Shown here in pieces: positions 45,952 to 57,008 of a stretch of 64,000 bases of DNA. Under the pieces are notes generated by a model. That model was not told the DNA's origin. It was given only the letters and a program-made list of their open reading frames with translations, and ran no database searches. The first letter of the stretch is position 1. Every line of letters begins with the position of its first letter. The position numbers and the translations under genes are program-made. The stretch is from Rhabdophis nuchalis (taxonomy: Eukaryota; Chordata; Lepidosauria; Squamata; Natricidae). Location: assembly GCA_039707465.1 (NCBI GenBank), contig CM077644.1:216193962-216257961 (forward strand), written 5' to 3'.

Positions 45952-46325
45952 CAGGGGTCTCCAACTTTTGCAACTTTAAGTCTGAAGCTTTGCTGGCTGG
46001 AGAATTCTGGGAGCTGAAGTCCTTCAGACTTAAAGTTGCAAAGGTTGGGGACCCCTGCCCTAATGTATTTAGAATTTTGACAAAAATGGTGGATTCCATG
46101 TACAATTGGATCATCACATTCTTTACATTAACTTTCATTGTCCAGGTTAAATGAATGAGATTAGAAATAGCCATTCCTAAATTGTGAGCCTTTTTGTCTG
46201 TATTGAAATATTTAATTTTCTCTTACTTTAAAACACACACACACACACACAGAGTGATGTATATACTAGTTATCCTTATAAGGCTTTAACTTCAGACTTA
46301 AAGTTGCAAAGGTTGTAGACCCCTG
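45952..46325. mobile_element. Composite hAT MITE (CTCCAAC family)
   Basis: A full palindromic unit (45952-46057, CAGGGGTCTCCAAC...GGGGACCCCTG) is followed by 230 bp and then a lone right end (46287-46325). The 8-bp duplication ctttaaag flanks the outer limits (45944-45951 and 46326-46333), not the inner palindrome, whose right neighbour is ccctaatg. The duplicated unit is therefore the whole 374 bp. Confidence 0.82.
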
Positions 46326-46333
46326 CTTTAAAG

Positions 46334-47448
46334 ACCTGCCCAGTCCAAACCCAGTTTAAAGAAAGGAGAAAGGAAGTATTTAAGCATGATAGCCATCTTA
46401 TCAATAATTTGGAGAGGTAGTGTTTGGTTCAATACAGGGGAGATGAAGTTTATTTATTAGGCCATCCGCTAATTTATTTTTGTGTTCTTTTGTGTTTTGC
46501 ATTGCAGTTAAAGGGAAAAATGTAACCTAACAAAAAGCAGGGTGTCTCATTTATTCATTAGTCTCTGACCTTCATGAATCATTATTCTTCTGTATATTCT
46601 CTGTCAGTGTGTTCTGGAACACTTATGATGATTAATGACTAATGATTATGGTATTGCATTACAGTGCAATACCACGGTGTATTGCACTGTAACCTATACT
46701 TTGTCCTTTTTCCCCCTCTCTGAAAGCGCATGCAGGAATCACAAGAGAAAAAGTGTTTAGCAAAACTCTTAGAAATAAGCGATGGGTTCAAATTATACAT
46801 TCAACGGATTTCTAATTACTCAACTTCATCAAGGATTCTGAAATTAACACAAATTACAATTTCTCTTTGTTTTCCAGCCAGAACAAAATACAGTGGGAAG
46901 AAGTTACAGATGTTGATTGTTTTAACTCCCACACTTCTCAAAAACATTTCAAGCAAATTTCTTCTATACTCCATCTGGCTGGGTATTGTCTCTACAGAAT
47001 TCAAGGAAGATTTTTTGCAACAACTTAACATTTTCATTTCAAGGAATTTTCTCCATAATCAATGCTCTCCGTAGAATTATAGATCATCAGACTTGCCCTG
47101 TTCCTTTTCCCCCTTTCCTGCTGCAGAACTTGTCACTCATCCAAGTTTGGAGGAAGAAAACATGCTGCAATTTGTGGGCAAGCTTAATTTCTATTCAGAT
47201 GTTAGAAAATTGCAATTGTGGAAAAAGAGAATGTAGTCTTCAAACCTAATAATTCTGGCTCTATTGGTTTACATGAAAGGTGATCTGAACTGACAATAAA
47301 CTTCCTAAAAAAATTCTGTGCTTACAATTTTCTCTGCAGAAGTTTCAGTTTGCTAAAGGGAATCAGGACTGAAGTAAACCTATTCTTAGTTTAGAGAAAT
47401 CAAAATACAACATGGGCTTTCTTAGAAGCCTGTCTTCATCAAATGATC
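46334..47448. other. Unannotated stretch
   Basis: No gene or recognised repeat. The 114-residue frame at 46730-47074 has no family motif. Confidence 0.5.
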
Positions 47449-47456
47449 CTTTACAA

Positions 47457-47596
47457 CAGGGGTCTCCAACCTTTGCAACTTTAAGTCTGAAGGACTTCAG
47501 CTCCCAGACTTCTCCAGCCAGCTTTGCAAAGCTGGCTGGAGAAGTCTGGGAGCTGAAGTCCTTCAGACTTAATGTTGCAAAGGTTGGAGACCCCTG
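47457..47596. mobile_element. Palindromic hAT MITE (CTCCAAC family)
   Basis: 140 bp with ends CAGGGGTCTCCAACC and GGTTGGAGACCCCTG, a near-perfect foldback. Octamers are ctttacaa (47449-47456) and ctttacca (47597-47604). Confidence 0.92.
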
Positions 47597-47754
47597 CTTT
47601 ACCAAACAGGATTTCAAAAATAAATATTACTGATTGGTTTATAACATTAATTATTGCATTGCCTTTCTTACTACTAAAGTTAGTTTTGAAAAGGATAACT
47701 AATTGGACAACACTGCATAAAAATAGTCTCCTCTACAAATAAGAGTCAAGTTGT

Positions 47755-48030
47755 GTGTGGTGGTTAAGACACTAGACTAGTAACCAGAGACTCTGAGTTC
47801 TAATTCTGCTTTAGGCATAAAGCCAACTGATTGACCTTGAGCCGGTCATCTTTCTCAGCTCTAGAAAGGAAGCAAAGACAAAGCACTCCTGGAAAACATT
47901 GCCAAGAAAACTGCAGGGACTTGTCCCAAAAGTTATCAGGAGCCAGTACTGATTTGAAGGCATATATATACACACAGAGAGACACACACAGAGAGACAGA
48001 CAGACAGACAGACACAGACACACACACGTA
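47755..48030 (+). mobile_element. SINE family B head with microsatellite tail
   Basis: The head gtggtggttaagacactagactagtaacc and gagttctaattctgctttaggc are tRNA-like. The body has aaagccaactgattgacc. It runs into a GACA/CA-rich tail at 47970-48030. Confidence 0.65.
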
Positions 48031-48124
48031 CAAATGGTAGTCCAGTAACATAAACTATATCACAGCAATGTTTATTTTCACCCTTATCAATGTTTGTCTT
48101 TTAATATTGTTTCAGTAAACACAT

Positions 48125-48640
48125 TTGTTTGACTCCTTTGGAGAAGTGCCTCTGGACCCAAATGAATCTCTGATTTCCCAGACCGGAAGGAATACCTTTT
48201 ATCAATTTCATTTAATCCACCACTTGCATCCTTTCCTGGATGATCATGATCTTAAAAGAGTGGGGCATGTTCTGGTAATCTGCAGGCTTCACTCTAACAG
48301 TTCCTTCCACACCATCTTTGTGTTTAATCTAGAAACTTCACTTGGTACAAAACTTATCAGCCAAGCTGTTTGTGAAAAGAATATTAAGACATGATATTAT
48401 GCCTGTACTTAAATTGTCTAATTCATTTTCAAACAAAGTACAAAGGGTTTAATTTTAAAGCCTTATATGGCTTAGGGTTTAAGCTTTATATGGCTTAAGG
48501 GTTTAATTTTAAAGCTTTATATGGCTCAGATCAGCCTATTTGAGAGAACTTCTTTTATTTGTACAGCCATACTCTTTAAACAGCTTTTAAAATTTCAGCT
48601 GAAAAATTGTTTCTTACTCTGTACAAGTGAGATGCTTTTG
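48125..48640 (+). pseudogene. Old L2-type LINE relic
   Basis: The translation includes RNTFYQFHLIHHLHPFLDDHDLKRVGHVLVI and TSLGTKLISQAV, and later a repeated aaagctttatatggct segment. These match the post-YADD thumb/linker region of L2-type ORF2 (compare ARRAFYQVRLVRQLRPLLDRDALRTVTHALVT in the 62-kb copy). It is heavily mutated and separate from the young L2 copies. Confidence 0.6.
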
Positions 48641-48782
48641 TGCATAGTAGAATATAAATGAACCAGTAAAATAATTTTCAAAGGTATAATGAGACATCAA
48701 GCAAGTCAAAGTTTGGTTCTGTTGTCCCTATAATCTGAGCCTTATTTATGCATACACTTTAAAAAAAAATACAACAAAAAAG

Positions 48783-48860
48783 CTAAGCAGGTGATGCCTC
48801 TTACCCAAAATTTAGCTAAGCAGGTGATGCCTCTTACCCAAAATTTAGCTAAGCAGTGTT
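48783..48860. repeat. 34-bp tandem repeat, about 2.3 units
   Basis: Unit begins gctaagcaggtgatgcctct and is repeated exactly, then partly. Confidence 0.9.
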
Positions 48861-48914
48861 TTAATATGGTATTTTTTATTTGCTTAGATGAAATGCTTGG
48901 AATTTTAAAAAATT

Positions 48915-49362
48915 ATTATTATTAATAATAATAATAATTTAATTTATAAACTGCTCTCTCTCCCCGAAGGAACTCTAGGCGGTGCACAGGGAATTTAAAA
49001 ATACATATATAAAACCACAAACATAATAAAATATTAAAATGAATTAAACTAAAACCCTGCGCTAAAATCCCATATTAAAACTAAAACTAACCCCTAAAAA
49101 CCCTGAAAACAGTTAAATTACCCCAGGCCGGCCAAGCAGAAGAAGTGTGTTTTTAGTTTTTGACGGAAGGAGCGGAGGTCCGTAGTTGTTCTAATTTCGG
49201 GGGGAAGGTCGTTCCAGAGGGTCGGACCCACCATAGAGAAGGCCCTTCCCCTGGGCGTCGCCCACTGGCATTGCCTAGTGGACGGCACCCGGAGAAGTCC
49301 CTCTCTGTGGGAGCGAATCGGCCGCAGGTATGTATGGGGCAGGATGCGATCCCGCAGATATT
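48915..49362 (-). mobile_element. L2-type LINE 3' end, 5'-truncated
   Basis: From the (AAT)n tail (48915-48940) through ggcggtgcacaggga and gtcgttccagagggtcgg to about 49362. The minus strand carries the FSMVGPTLWNDLP-like ORF end. It lacks the RT. Confidence 0.87.
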
Positions 49363-49970
49363 AACTTACAAAAGTAATTTTTAAACAGCATTTTCTCCTT
49401 GTCTTGTAAAAAGCCATCACTTCTTTTTTCCTTTTTTAAAAGGAATATAATTTTTGGAATATAATTTTTGAACACTTCTTTCTGCTTCTCTTTAAAGCTC
49501 TTTGTGAGCTTGAGAGAAAGTCAATCCCGCTGCTGCCAAAGATTACCCCCCCCCCCCAAAAAAAACCCCATTCCCTATCCAGGCCTCAACCCTGACTGGA
49601 AAGAATCTAGATAATCATTTCAAGGCTAACCTTATCAGAAGATTATCGTTAAAAGACAATTGTTAAAAGACAATTATGTCAGCTAATGTTAAGTACTATC
49701 ATATTAGGAAAAGAAAATTGCAATTAGGGCAATTAGCTCTAGCATTCTAGGAAAAGATTTAGTAAGGCAATTAGCTGAAACAATTATATGGATTTCTTAT
49801 TATCAATAACAGCCATGGATGTTTCTGATAAATAATGGTATGACTGAGTCATAATTTGCTTTGCTTTTCAAACAAAAAAACAGAGTTTTCCCTGATTATA
49901 GTTTGAGTCAGGAGCTGTGCTAACAAGTCTTCTGAAGACGTTTTGAGCAGGAACACACACATACACACAC
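49363..49970. other. Unannotated stretch with C run
   Basis: A homopolymeric C run (49547-49557) and ACAC near 49950. No gene. Confidence 0.5.
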
Positions 49971-49973
49971 ACC

Positions 49974-50050
49974 ACTGGTTTGGTGAACTGGTTGCTGGAA
50001 GAAATCATTAGGGCAGAGAACCGGTTGTTAAATTATTTGAATCCCACCAA
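49974..50050. mobile_element. hAT MITE right-end fragment
   Basis: accggttgttaaattatttg followed by aatcccacca matches the right end of the element at 7650-8057. The left part is lost. Confidence 0.6.
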
Positions 50051-50111
50051 CGCCCCCCATCCCCAGTAGTATGTTCTGGTTAGACCTCCTGAAGATGTTT
50101 TATGGCTAGGC

Positions 50112-50217
50112 CAGGGGTCTGCAAAGTCGGCTCTTTTAAGACTGGTGGACTTCAACTCCCAGAACTCTGGGAGTTGAAGTCCACCAGTCTTAAAAGAGCC
50201 GACTTTGCAGACCCCTG
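50112..50217. mobile_element. Palindromic hAT MITE (CTGCAAAG family)
   Basis: 106-bp near-perfect palindrome with an exact 8-bp duplication ggctaggc (50104-50111 and 50218-50225). Confidence 0.94.
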
Positions 50218-50225
50218 GGCTAGGC

Positions 50226-51599
50226 AATTTTGTGGAAGAATCTTTGTAGTCAATCAGTGGACACACCTTTCAATGACTCTTTGTGATCAACATCTAGTGA
50301 AATGTTTGTGTTGTATAAGTTTGCACAAATTGTATCATATTTAGAGCCCCTAAATCAGTGTTGATTTAACAAGGGTGCCCAAGCCTCTCTCGGTGTCCTC
50401 AAAATCAAAATTATTTTGCAGCCTCTGTTGCAAAAAATAATCCAATATTAAAATCCCATCCAACAATGGTGAGAAGAGACAGCAGTGGGGAATGCATCAT
50501 ATTTAATATTGTAAACATGGATGTATATGACCCACATAAAGCGAAGCTCACTTGGGGTCCATAATTTTTTAAAAATGGAAGTGTGCCAAGAGAAAAAAAA
50601 AGTTTAAGAAACCCCAAGACTGATTAAATTATAATACATTCAAGAATTCTCTGTTAAAAAAGAAAAAAGAAATGGGGCAATAAAATAAACCTTGCAGAAA
50701 CATTCAGCATTATTTACTGAACTAAGCATTTGCCAATACAGTGTAAAGTAATGCAGTCAGCTTATATTCAAACAGGAAAAACCAATTTCCCCCTGAATCT
50801 ATTGTTCTAAGTTTGGAGCACAAAGGCACTAAATATTTGTCATACTAGTTTTGTGCAGCTATCGCTATTAACAGCTTGCAATTTTGCTATTTGTAGCAAC
50901 TATATTTTTTTTTAAAAAAAGAGCTGCCACCAAATCAAATATGCAGTTGGAAGAAGATAATGCATTTACTTTGTAATAGTATTATAAGAAAGAAGGATAA
51001 ACTGACTGTGCAAGAGCATCTTCAATATTTTGCATGCAGATGTTATCTGAAAATTTAAAACTTCTTAGACCTGAATGCTTCAGTAAAGTGATCACAGCAA
51101 TGTTTCCTCTATCGTTTGGAGAAGTCAATTTTAAATTGTTCTTAAATTGCTTTTTAATAAATTTCTCTAGAGGAGTAATTTGGAAATCTGGCTGCCCTTT
51201 GTTGAAAACCTGATTGCAGTTTAACAGGTCTTGATATATTTTTAACCTGTTCTGCAGGTTCCAATATTAACCCAAAAGGCCGATTTAAATCTCTAACTTT
51301 TTTGTCAAGTTCAGGAGAAAAGGGTTCATTTATTAATTTGACTTCCAAAATGTTTAACTTATAATCATGTTGTTCATTTTATTTATTTCTACATATATTC
51401 TCTATCTTTCTATTGACAAAAACATTTAAGGAATTGTAGGAAGTTAGCACCCACCCCTCTCCTAGAAGAATGAAATATCCTAGGAAATATTGAAAAGGCA
51501 GAATATTATATTTCCCTGGATCAGAAATGGAGAAACATGTTTTTAGGCAGGAAACAGACTCATTCTTAATAGCCCTCACTTTTCTTAATGGTCCATTTA
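50226..51599. other. Unannotated AT-rich stretch
   Basis: No gene or recognised repeat over about 1.4 kb. Confidence 0.5.
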
Positions 51600-52060
51600 A
51601 AATGCCTGAGTCAGTCTATTCTACATAACCAAGAGTTCCCCCTTCAGCTCCAGGGTGATGGGATTAAGGCATGATGGTATTGCCCCTTTACCCAACTCAC
51701 CACATGGCATCTGGGAACTCAACCAAACTTGGACTCAAAACACAGCCTATAGAGTTGCCCCTACATGGCCCCATAGGAGTCTGAGAACCAATCAGAATAC
51801 ATTTCTTACACAGGAACAGGAAACAGAGAGGTGGGGCTGAACAGAGTATAAAAAAACCAGCAAGTTCCTTTCTTTTTTCTCTTTTCTTCTTCACCCAACA
51901 TATGGAAGCATGTGATCTCCCTTTTCTGTTTAGGACCTCAAGCCATGTGATCTTTCCAAGCAGCCTCTATGTTTCCAGTGTCCTTTCCCCCCACTTGGAA
52001 CTGAACCCAGAAGGACATTTCTTCCAACAGAATCTTATAATAAATGTAAACGTGTAAATA
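51600..52060 (+). promoter_or_regulatory. Promoter/LTR-like block (candidate)
   Basis: A CCAAT-type sequence (aaccaatcag, about 51788), a TATA-type box gtataaaaaaa (about 51846) and AATAAA (about 52039) come in the order and spacing of a retroviral LTR. No terminal TG/CA pair or target duplication could be fixed, so this is only a candidate. Confidence 0.3.
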
Positions 52061-52162
52061 ACTGTAAGAGAAAAATGAATTCTAATTCAATGTAATAGAA
52101 GCCGGTGTTAGTATTGCTAGCTATGTTACTTTTGCTCTGGATTCATGCTACAATACATACAA

Positions 52163-52435
52163 TAGCAGAGTTGGAAGGGACCTTGGCGGTCTTCTAGTCC
52201 AACCCCCTGCCTAGGCAGGAAGCCCTATACCAGGGGTCTGCAAAGTCGGCTCTTTTAAGACTGGTGGACTTCAACTCCCAGAGTTCCCCAGCCAGCATAG
52301 CTGGCTGGGGAATTCTGGGAGTTGAAGTCCACCAGTCTTAAAAGAGCCGACTTTGCAGACCCCTGCCCTATACCATTTCAGACAAATGGTTATCCAACAT
52401 CTTCTTAAAGACTTGCAGTGTTGTGCTCTCTCTCT
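52163..52435 (-). mobile_element. CR1 3' end split by a MITE
   Basis: agcagagttggaagggacc and cttctagtccaaccccctg, then a MITE, then ccctataccatttcagacaa and aacatcttcttaaagactt. Removing the MITE restores continuous CR1. Confidence 0.9.
52231..52365. mobile_element. Palindromic hAT MITE (CTGCAAAG family) in CR1
   Basis: 135 bp, ends CAGGGGTCTGCAAAG and CTTTGCAGACCCCTG, exact duplication ccctatac (52223-52230 and 52366-52373). Confidence 0.95.
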
Positions 52436-53068
52436 CTCGCTCTCTCTCCACTTTCCAAATTTTCCTAAGAAATCAGTCTCCCATTTCTCTATCTCTTCAT
52501 TTTGGATGAAGAACAACGAAGCCAAAGTCAATTTTTTTTTACCCCCAATAGAATCTTGCCAGACTAACCCTTAAAACTTAATGGTATAGCCTGGGAGTGA
52601 CTATCCTAATTCTCTTCTTCTGTGCCCTGTCCAGCTCCAGGCTATGTTGACTCTTGTGAATTATATATGGCTACTTCTGCACCCCTAAACTAGCCTGCTG
52701 AGAGATGGACAGTCCTGATCCATTGCCAGCTGGCATGTGACTCACTATTGATTTTTGTATACGGAAAGGTAAAAGGTGCCAATCTGCCCCTTGCCTAAGC
52801 AACAAAATATTTATTTTTATTTATCACATTTGGAAAGCACCCATCTCCCTCACAAAGGCAACTAGTAATACTCTTCGAACAAGGCTGATCCTAATGATCA
52901 CCTTCAGTAGCCTGTTGAAGCCTTTGTAGCAAGAAAAAGACAAGTCAGAGCAATGGCAGGAACTAGTTTTTGAAAGACACCTGCAGTCTCTTTTAAATTA
53001 TTTGGTGGAGGTTTTCAGATTCTCTCTGATGTGTAACTTGAATCACCAGTTCCATAAACAAAACCTCC
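52436..53068. other. Unannotated stretch
   Basis: A short TCTC run near 52425-52448. Nothing else is recognised. Confidence 0.5.
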
Positions 53069-53076
53069 CTTGGGAT

Positions 53077-53528
53077 CAGGGGTGAAATTCAGCAGGTTCT
53101 GACAGGTTCTGGAGAACCGATAACAGAAATTTTGAGTAGTTCGGAGAGTCGGAAAATACCACCTCTGGCTGGCCCCAGAGTGGGGTGGGAATGGGAATTT
53201 TGCAATATCCTTCCCCTGGAGTGGGAAAGGAATGGGGATTTTGCAGTATCCTTCACCTGGAGCGGGAGTGGGAATGGGAATTTTGCAGTATCCTTCATCT
53301 GGAGTGGGGGTGGGAATGGGAATTTTGCAGTATCCTTCATCTGGAGTGGGGTGGGAATGGGGATTTTGCAGTATCCTTCATCTGGAGTGGGGGTGGGAAT
53401 GGGGATTTTCCAGTATCCTTCATCTGGAGTGGGGGTGGGAATGGAGATTTTCCAGTATCCTTCTCCTACCACATCCACCAAGCCACACCCAGAGAACCAG
53501 TAGTAAAAGTTTTAGAATGTCACCACTG
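53077..53528. mobile_element. hAT MITE carrying a 42-bp minisatellite
   Basis: Ends are CAGGGGTGAAATTCAGC and TGTCACCACTG, with an exact duplication cttgggat (53069-53076 and 53529-53536). Seven copies of a 41-42-bp unit (ttttgcagtatccttc plus ggagtgggggtgggaatgg) fill about 53170-53470. Because 42 is divisible by 3, long repetitive open frames appear on both strands; they are not genes. Same family as 56710. Confidence 0.92.
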
Positions 53529-53536
53529 CTTGGGAT

Positions 53537-54229
53537 GTGTTGAAATACATAGTTACTGAATGTGAGGGCATAACAAGTGGTTTAGGCATTCCATTTTATA
53601 CTGCAAGCATGGTAGATTTTGCTTCAATGTTAAAGGGGCAAGGATGTGCAGATCTCAAAAGTCCAGCCTGTTTCATTTCCTACTTTGTCAAAGCAGCTTC
53701 CCAGTCCTTCAAATTTTCAAGATTTCCTTAAAATTAACCATCTATATAAACTTTTGGCTGGTCAGAAAATTTGCATGCTCACAGAGTTTATGTAAGACTC
53801 ATCATAGATATCATTTATCTTTATCAGTAGTTCCTGGAGCAGCCACCAGATACGAGAATGTTGTATGATTATAACGGACCAACAAGAACCTTGTACTGAA
53901 GAAAGAGATATGTTGCTATAGTAACATATTTGCTTAGTATTCTATTTTATTAGGATGTCTTTAATAAAAGATGGTTCTTTACACTTTCAGAAAGCCTCAC
54001 GTCACTGAATATACGGAGCATTTTAAAATAGGAATTTGAACACCCCACCTTTTATATGGGTGTTGCCTTTAGGAAAACATGGATTCCAACCATAGTTTCT
54101 AGTGGGAATGGCCTGAACAGATTCACTCCCAATACAAGTTGTGGTGGATATATTATTATTTTATATACTAGGCACCATCTACCTGAGCACATAAGAAGTC
54201 CATAAATCTGCCTTAGGCATGTCAGGTCC
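53537..54229. other. Unannotated stretch
   Basis: No gene or recognised repeat. Confidence 0.5.
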
Positions 54230-54237
54230 CATAGATT

Positions 54238-55090
54238 CAGGGGTGGTGTCCTGTCCCGGCTGGGTTCGCTGGGCAGTTAGTTAACTCCACACGTAGGAAA
54301 CTTTCAGATTAAATTTATTATCAGGCATCCTTAATATCAAGACTCACAGTTCATTGTTAAAGTTCTTCTGATGGCTTCAATCTGTCCCATCACGTAGGTA
54401 AAAACACATTAATTGCTCTAACCCATTCTGAGCGGAGATTTAATGCGGCTGTGTGGTACACAAAGGCTTGTAAAACTGCCTGCCTATAACTTTTCCAACG
54501 GCAAGGTACTCCCGGTGGCCAATCAGGTAACACAGATGTGATCACATGCTATGGAACTACATTTCCCACAAGTCAGTTCTTCCTACATTTCTCATAAGGT
54601 AGTTGCATTTCCCATGAGGTAGTTTCTTAAAGGAGACAGTTCTCAATTCCTATACTAGCTGTACACGATTGTGACAGCACAGGTGGGCTTCAAAAATTTC
54701 AGCAATGGGTTCTCTGCTCGGTTGCTGGGTGAGTGTGGCCATGGTGGGTGTGGCCTAGTTGGCTTCCTGCACCTCATTGGGGGAGGGGTTGCCTTCCCCA
54801 GGCTCTGGAGGCTTTCCTTGAACCTCTGGGAGGGTGAAAACTGCCTCCCTCAGGCTCTGGATGCCTTCCAGGAGGCCTCTTTTTCCCCTTCCCCAAGCTT
54901 CCGTATGGGCACTGCTCTTACCCTGCATCCAAAATGGGCCACATGGAGAGTCCTGGGAGGTGCATGGTTGGGTGGCAGCAGCAGGGGTAGGTGGGCGGGG
55001 TCAGCCAGGAGTGGGATTTGGAGCATCTCCAAACCGGCCACAACGTTAGCTATGGGTTCTCCCGGGTGAACCCGTAGCAGCCCACCCCTG
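54238..55090. mobile_element. hAT-type element split by a solo LTR
   Basis: Ends are CAGGGGTGG and AGCCCACCCCTG, with an exact duplication catagatt (54230-54237 and 55091-55098). Removing the LTR (54247-54681) and one copy of ggtgg restores CAGGGGTGGGCTTC at the left end, so the TIR becomes 12 bp. The remainder is about 413 bp and non-coding. Confidence 0.88.
54247..54681 (-). mobile_element. Solo LTR nested in a hAT element
   Basis: 435 bp, plus-strand ends TGTCCTG and CAGCACA, with a 5-bp duplication ggtgg (54242-54246 and 54682-54686). Minus orientation is inferred from AATAAA (about 54318-54323 on the minus strand), about 70 bp from that end, and a GGGACAGGACA terminus. The sequence does not match the gypsy LTR at 38908, so it is another family. 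Confidence 0.8.
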
Positions 55091-55111
55091 CATAGATTCC
55101 TACAAGGATGC

Positions 55112-55524
55112 TGTCATTCTGGGGAGGGGAGGCTTGGGAAGACCTCTGTATGGGGTTTCTATTTCTATTCCTTTGCCTTGTAACTTTCAGAACCTTGGAA
55201 GGGGGGAAAGGAATGTGCCTCAAAACCAGCTGCCTCATCATGTCTCTGGTGAAGAGCAGCAGGGTTGCCTTGGGGACTGATGTTGATCACCTTCTCATCC
55301 TGAGTTTCCCATAACATCTTCACACCTCAGGATTGACTCAACGGTGGACTGGACTTTGGGAGGACTCTGTTTGCAATGGTTTAATCTAATGTTTTGAGCA
55401 AGAAACCTTAGTTCCTGCCTACATCTTCTTGCTATCACAATCTTCCAATAAAAGTTCCTTTTGAAATGGCTTTCATTTCAAGAGTTCTACTTTCTTGAGA
55501 AGACTGGCGAGGCAGGACCTTACA
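55112..55524 (+). mobile_element. Probable solo LTR, gypsy-related
   Basis: Starts TGTCATTCTGGGGAGGGGAGG. Its 3' part has AATAAAAG, then GAAATGG, then ggcgaggcaggaccttaca. That follows the layout of the 2.6-kb solo LTR (AGTAAAAG, GAAATGG, GGCAGACCTGACA). No clean target duplication was found, so ends are approximate. Confidence 0.5.
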
Positions 55525-56701
55525 CATAGGCCTATGTGGATCAGCCACAGTCTGCATCAGCTTGGCTTCTTGTTCACCAAGGAGAGCCATTCAGTCTTAA
55601 CAAAGAACCAACAGGAGCCCAATTTATCTAAACTGGCCAAGGGGACCAGAAACCTGTTATCAATGCAAGTAAAGCAGCATGTCTAATCTGTTCCAAGCAA
55701 GAAAGTAAGATGCTGCTTCAGGGACCTTCAGTTAAAGTTCCAGTCAAGCAAAGAATCCTATAAATCTTTCACTTTTCTGAATAAATTTTCCAGCCCATAT
55801 ATAAGCAACGCCATTAAATTCAGATGAGCAAGAACACTAATCCTGACTTAGAGTTTCTAATTCAGCAACGGAACAAGCTACATACGTTGGGTTTTTTTTC
55901 CAGAAGATCAGAGCACACCTTGTCTTAGAATCATAAATCCATTTATCTGGGAATAAGCTGGAGTGACATTAATACATATGCATGGGGTTGCATTGCTAAT
56001 AACTCATGAAGTAATAGCTGCAATGGAATTTTCTTAATATGATATACGTGTCTTTATTATTTTCATTATAGCAGAGCCTTAAACCTCTGACATATAAGTA
56101 TTTTATTTTTCAGGTATTACATGAATACATCTGTCAATGACCCAAATTAAATAAAAAATATGGCAGATTGAATTGAAAGCCACAGTGCCAATAATATTTG
56201 CTTCAAAAAGTTCAATTTATTAGCAATTATACAGTGGATCTTTTCAGGTAATATTTTTTTCACCAATTAAAGCAAATCTCCATGGCACTCATTTTCCACT
56301 AGGATAGGCCGTTAAGCTTGTTAAAACATAACTCACTGAGTCTCCAAAAAATGACTCTTACAGTGTACTTTCTGCATCTAACCAAGATACTGGATTTAAC
56401 TATGGCCTATTAACTCTGATTCAGTGGTCACAATTCCAGAATTTTTGTGATATTTGAGAGGGGAATGTGACATTGGATTTTCTTTCTCACATTCCTGCAA
56501 AGTCCAATGGCTTTTTTGATGTCAAGTTATTATGACTTTGGAAATCCTTAAAAGCAGGCATGGTGGATACTGGGTAAAAGCCAAAGCCAGGGAGATGCCG
56601 TACTAAAACAAAACAAAAAATGAAAACAATGCCACTTTCTCTTCTTCTGCAATCCTTCCCGATGGTAATTCCTTGTTTCTTACATTTCTCCCCTCCATAA
56701 C
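55525..56701. other. Unannotated AT-rich stretch
   Basis: No gene or recognised repeat. Confidence 0.5.
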
Positions 56702-56709
56702 ATACTCTT

Positions 56710-57000
56710 CAGAGGTGGTATTCAGCAGGTTCTGATCAGTTCTTGAGAACCAATAGCAGAAATTTTGAGTAGTTTGGAGACCAAGTAAATACCACCTCTG
56801 ACTGGCCCCGTCGATTCTCTGCCTCCCGAGTCCCAGCTGATCGGGAGGGAATGGGGATTTTGCAGTAACCTTCCCCTGGAGTGGAGAGGGAATGGAGATT
56901 TTACAGTATCCTTCCCCTGCCACACCCACCAAGCCATGCCACACCCACCATGCTACACCCACAGAACCGGTAGTAAAAAAAAATTTGAATCCCACCACTG
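56710..57000. mobile_element. hAT MITE, two-unit relative of 53077
   Basis: Ends are CAGAGGTGGTATTCAGC and GAATCCCACCACTG. Octamers are atactctt (56702-56709) and atattctt (57001-57008). It has about two copies of the 42-bp unit that is present seven times at 53077-53528. Confidence 0.9.
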
Positions 57001-57008
57001 ATATTCTT

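Noticed and set aside
46730..47074. 114-residue plus-strand frame
   Set aside because: AT-rich, no recognisable motif, with an overlapping antisense frame. Not supportable as an exon.
53089..53559. Four overlapping repetitive frames of 103-130 residues
   Set aside because: The minisatellite unit is about 42 bp, a multiple of three, so frames stay open by chance. Repeat artefact inside a MITE.
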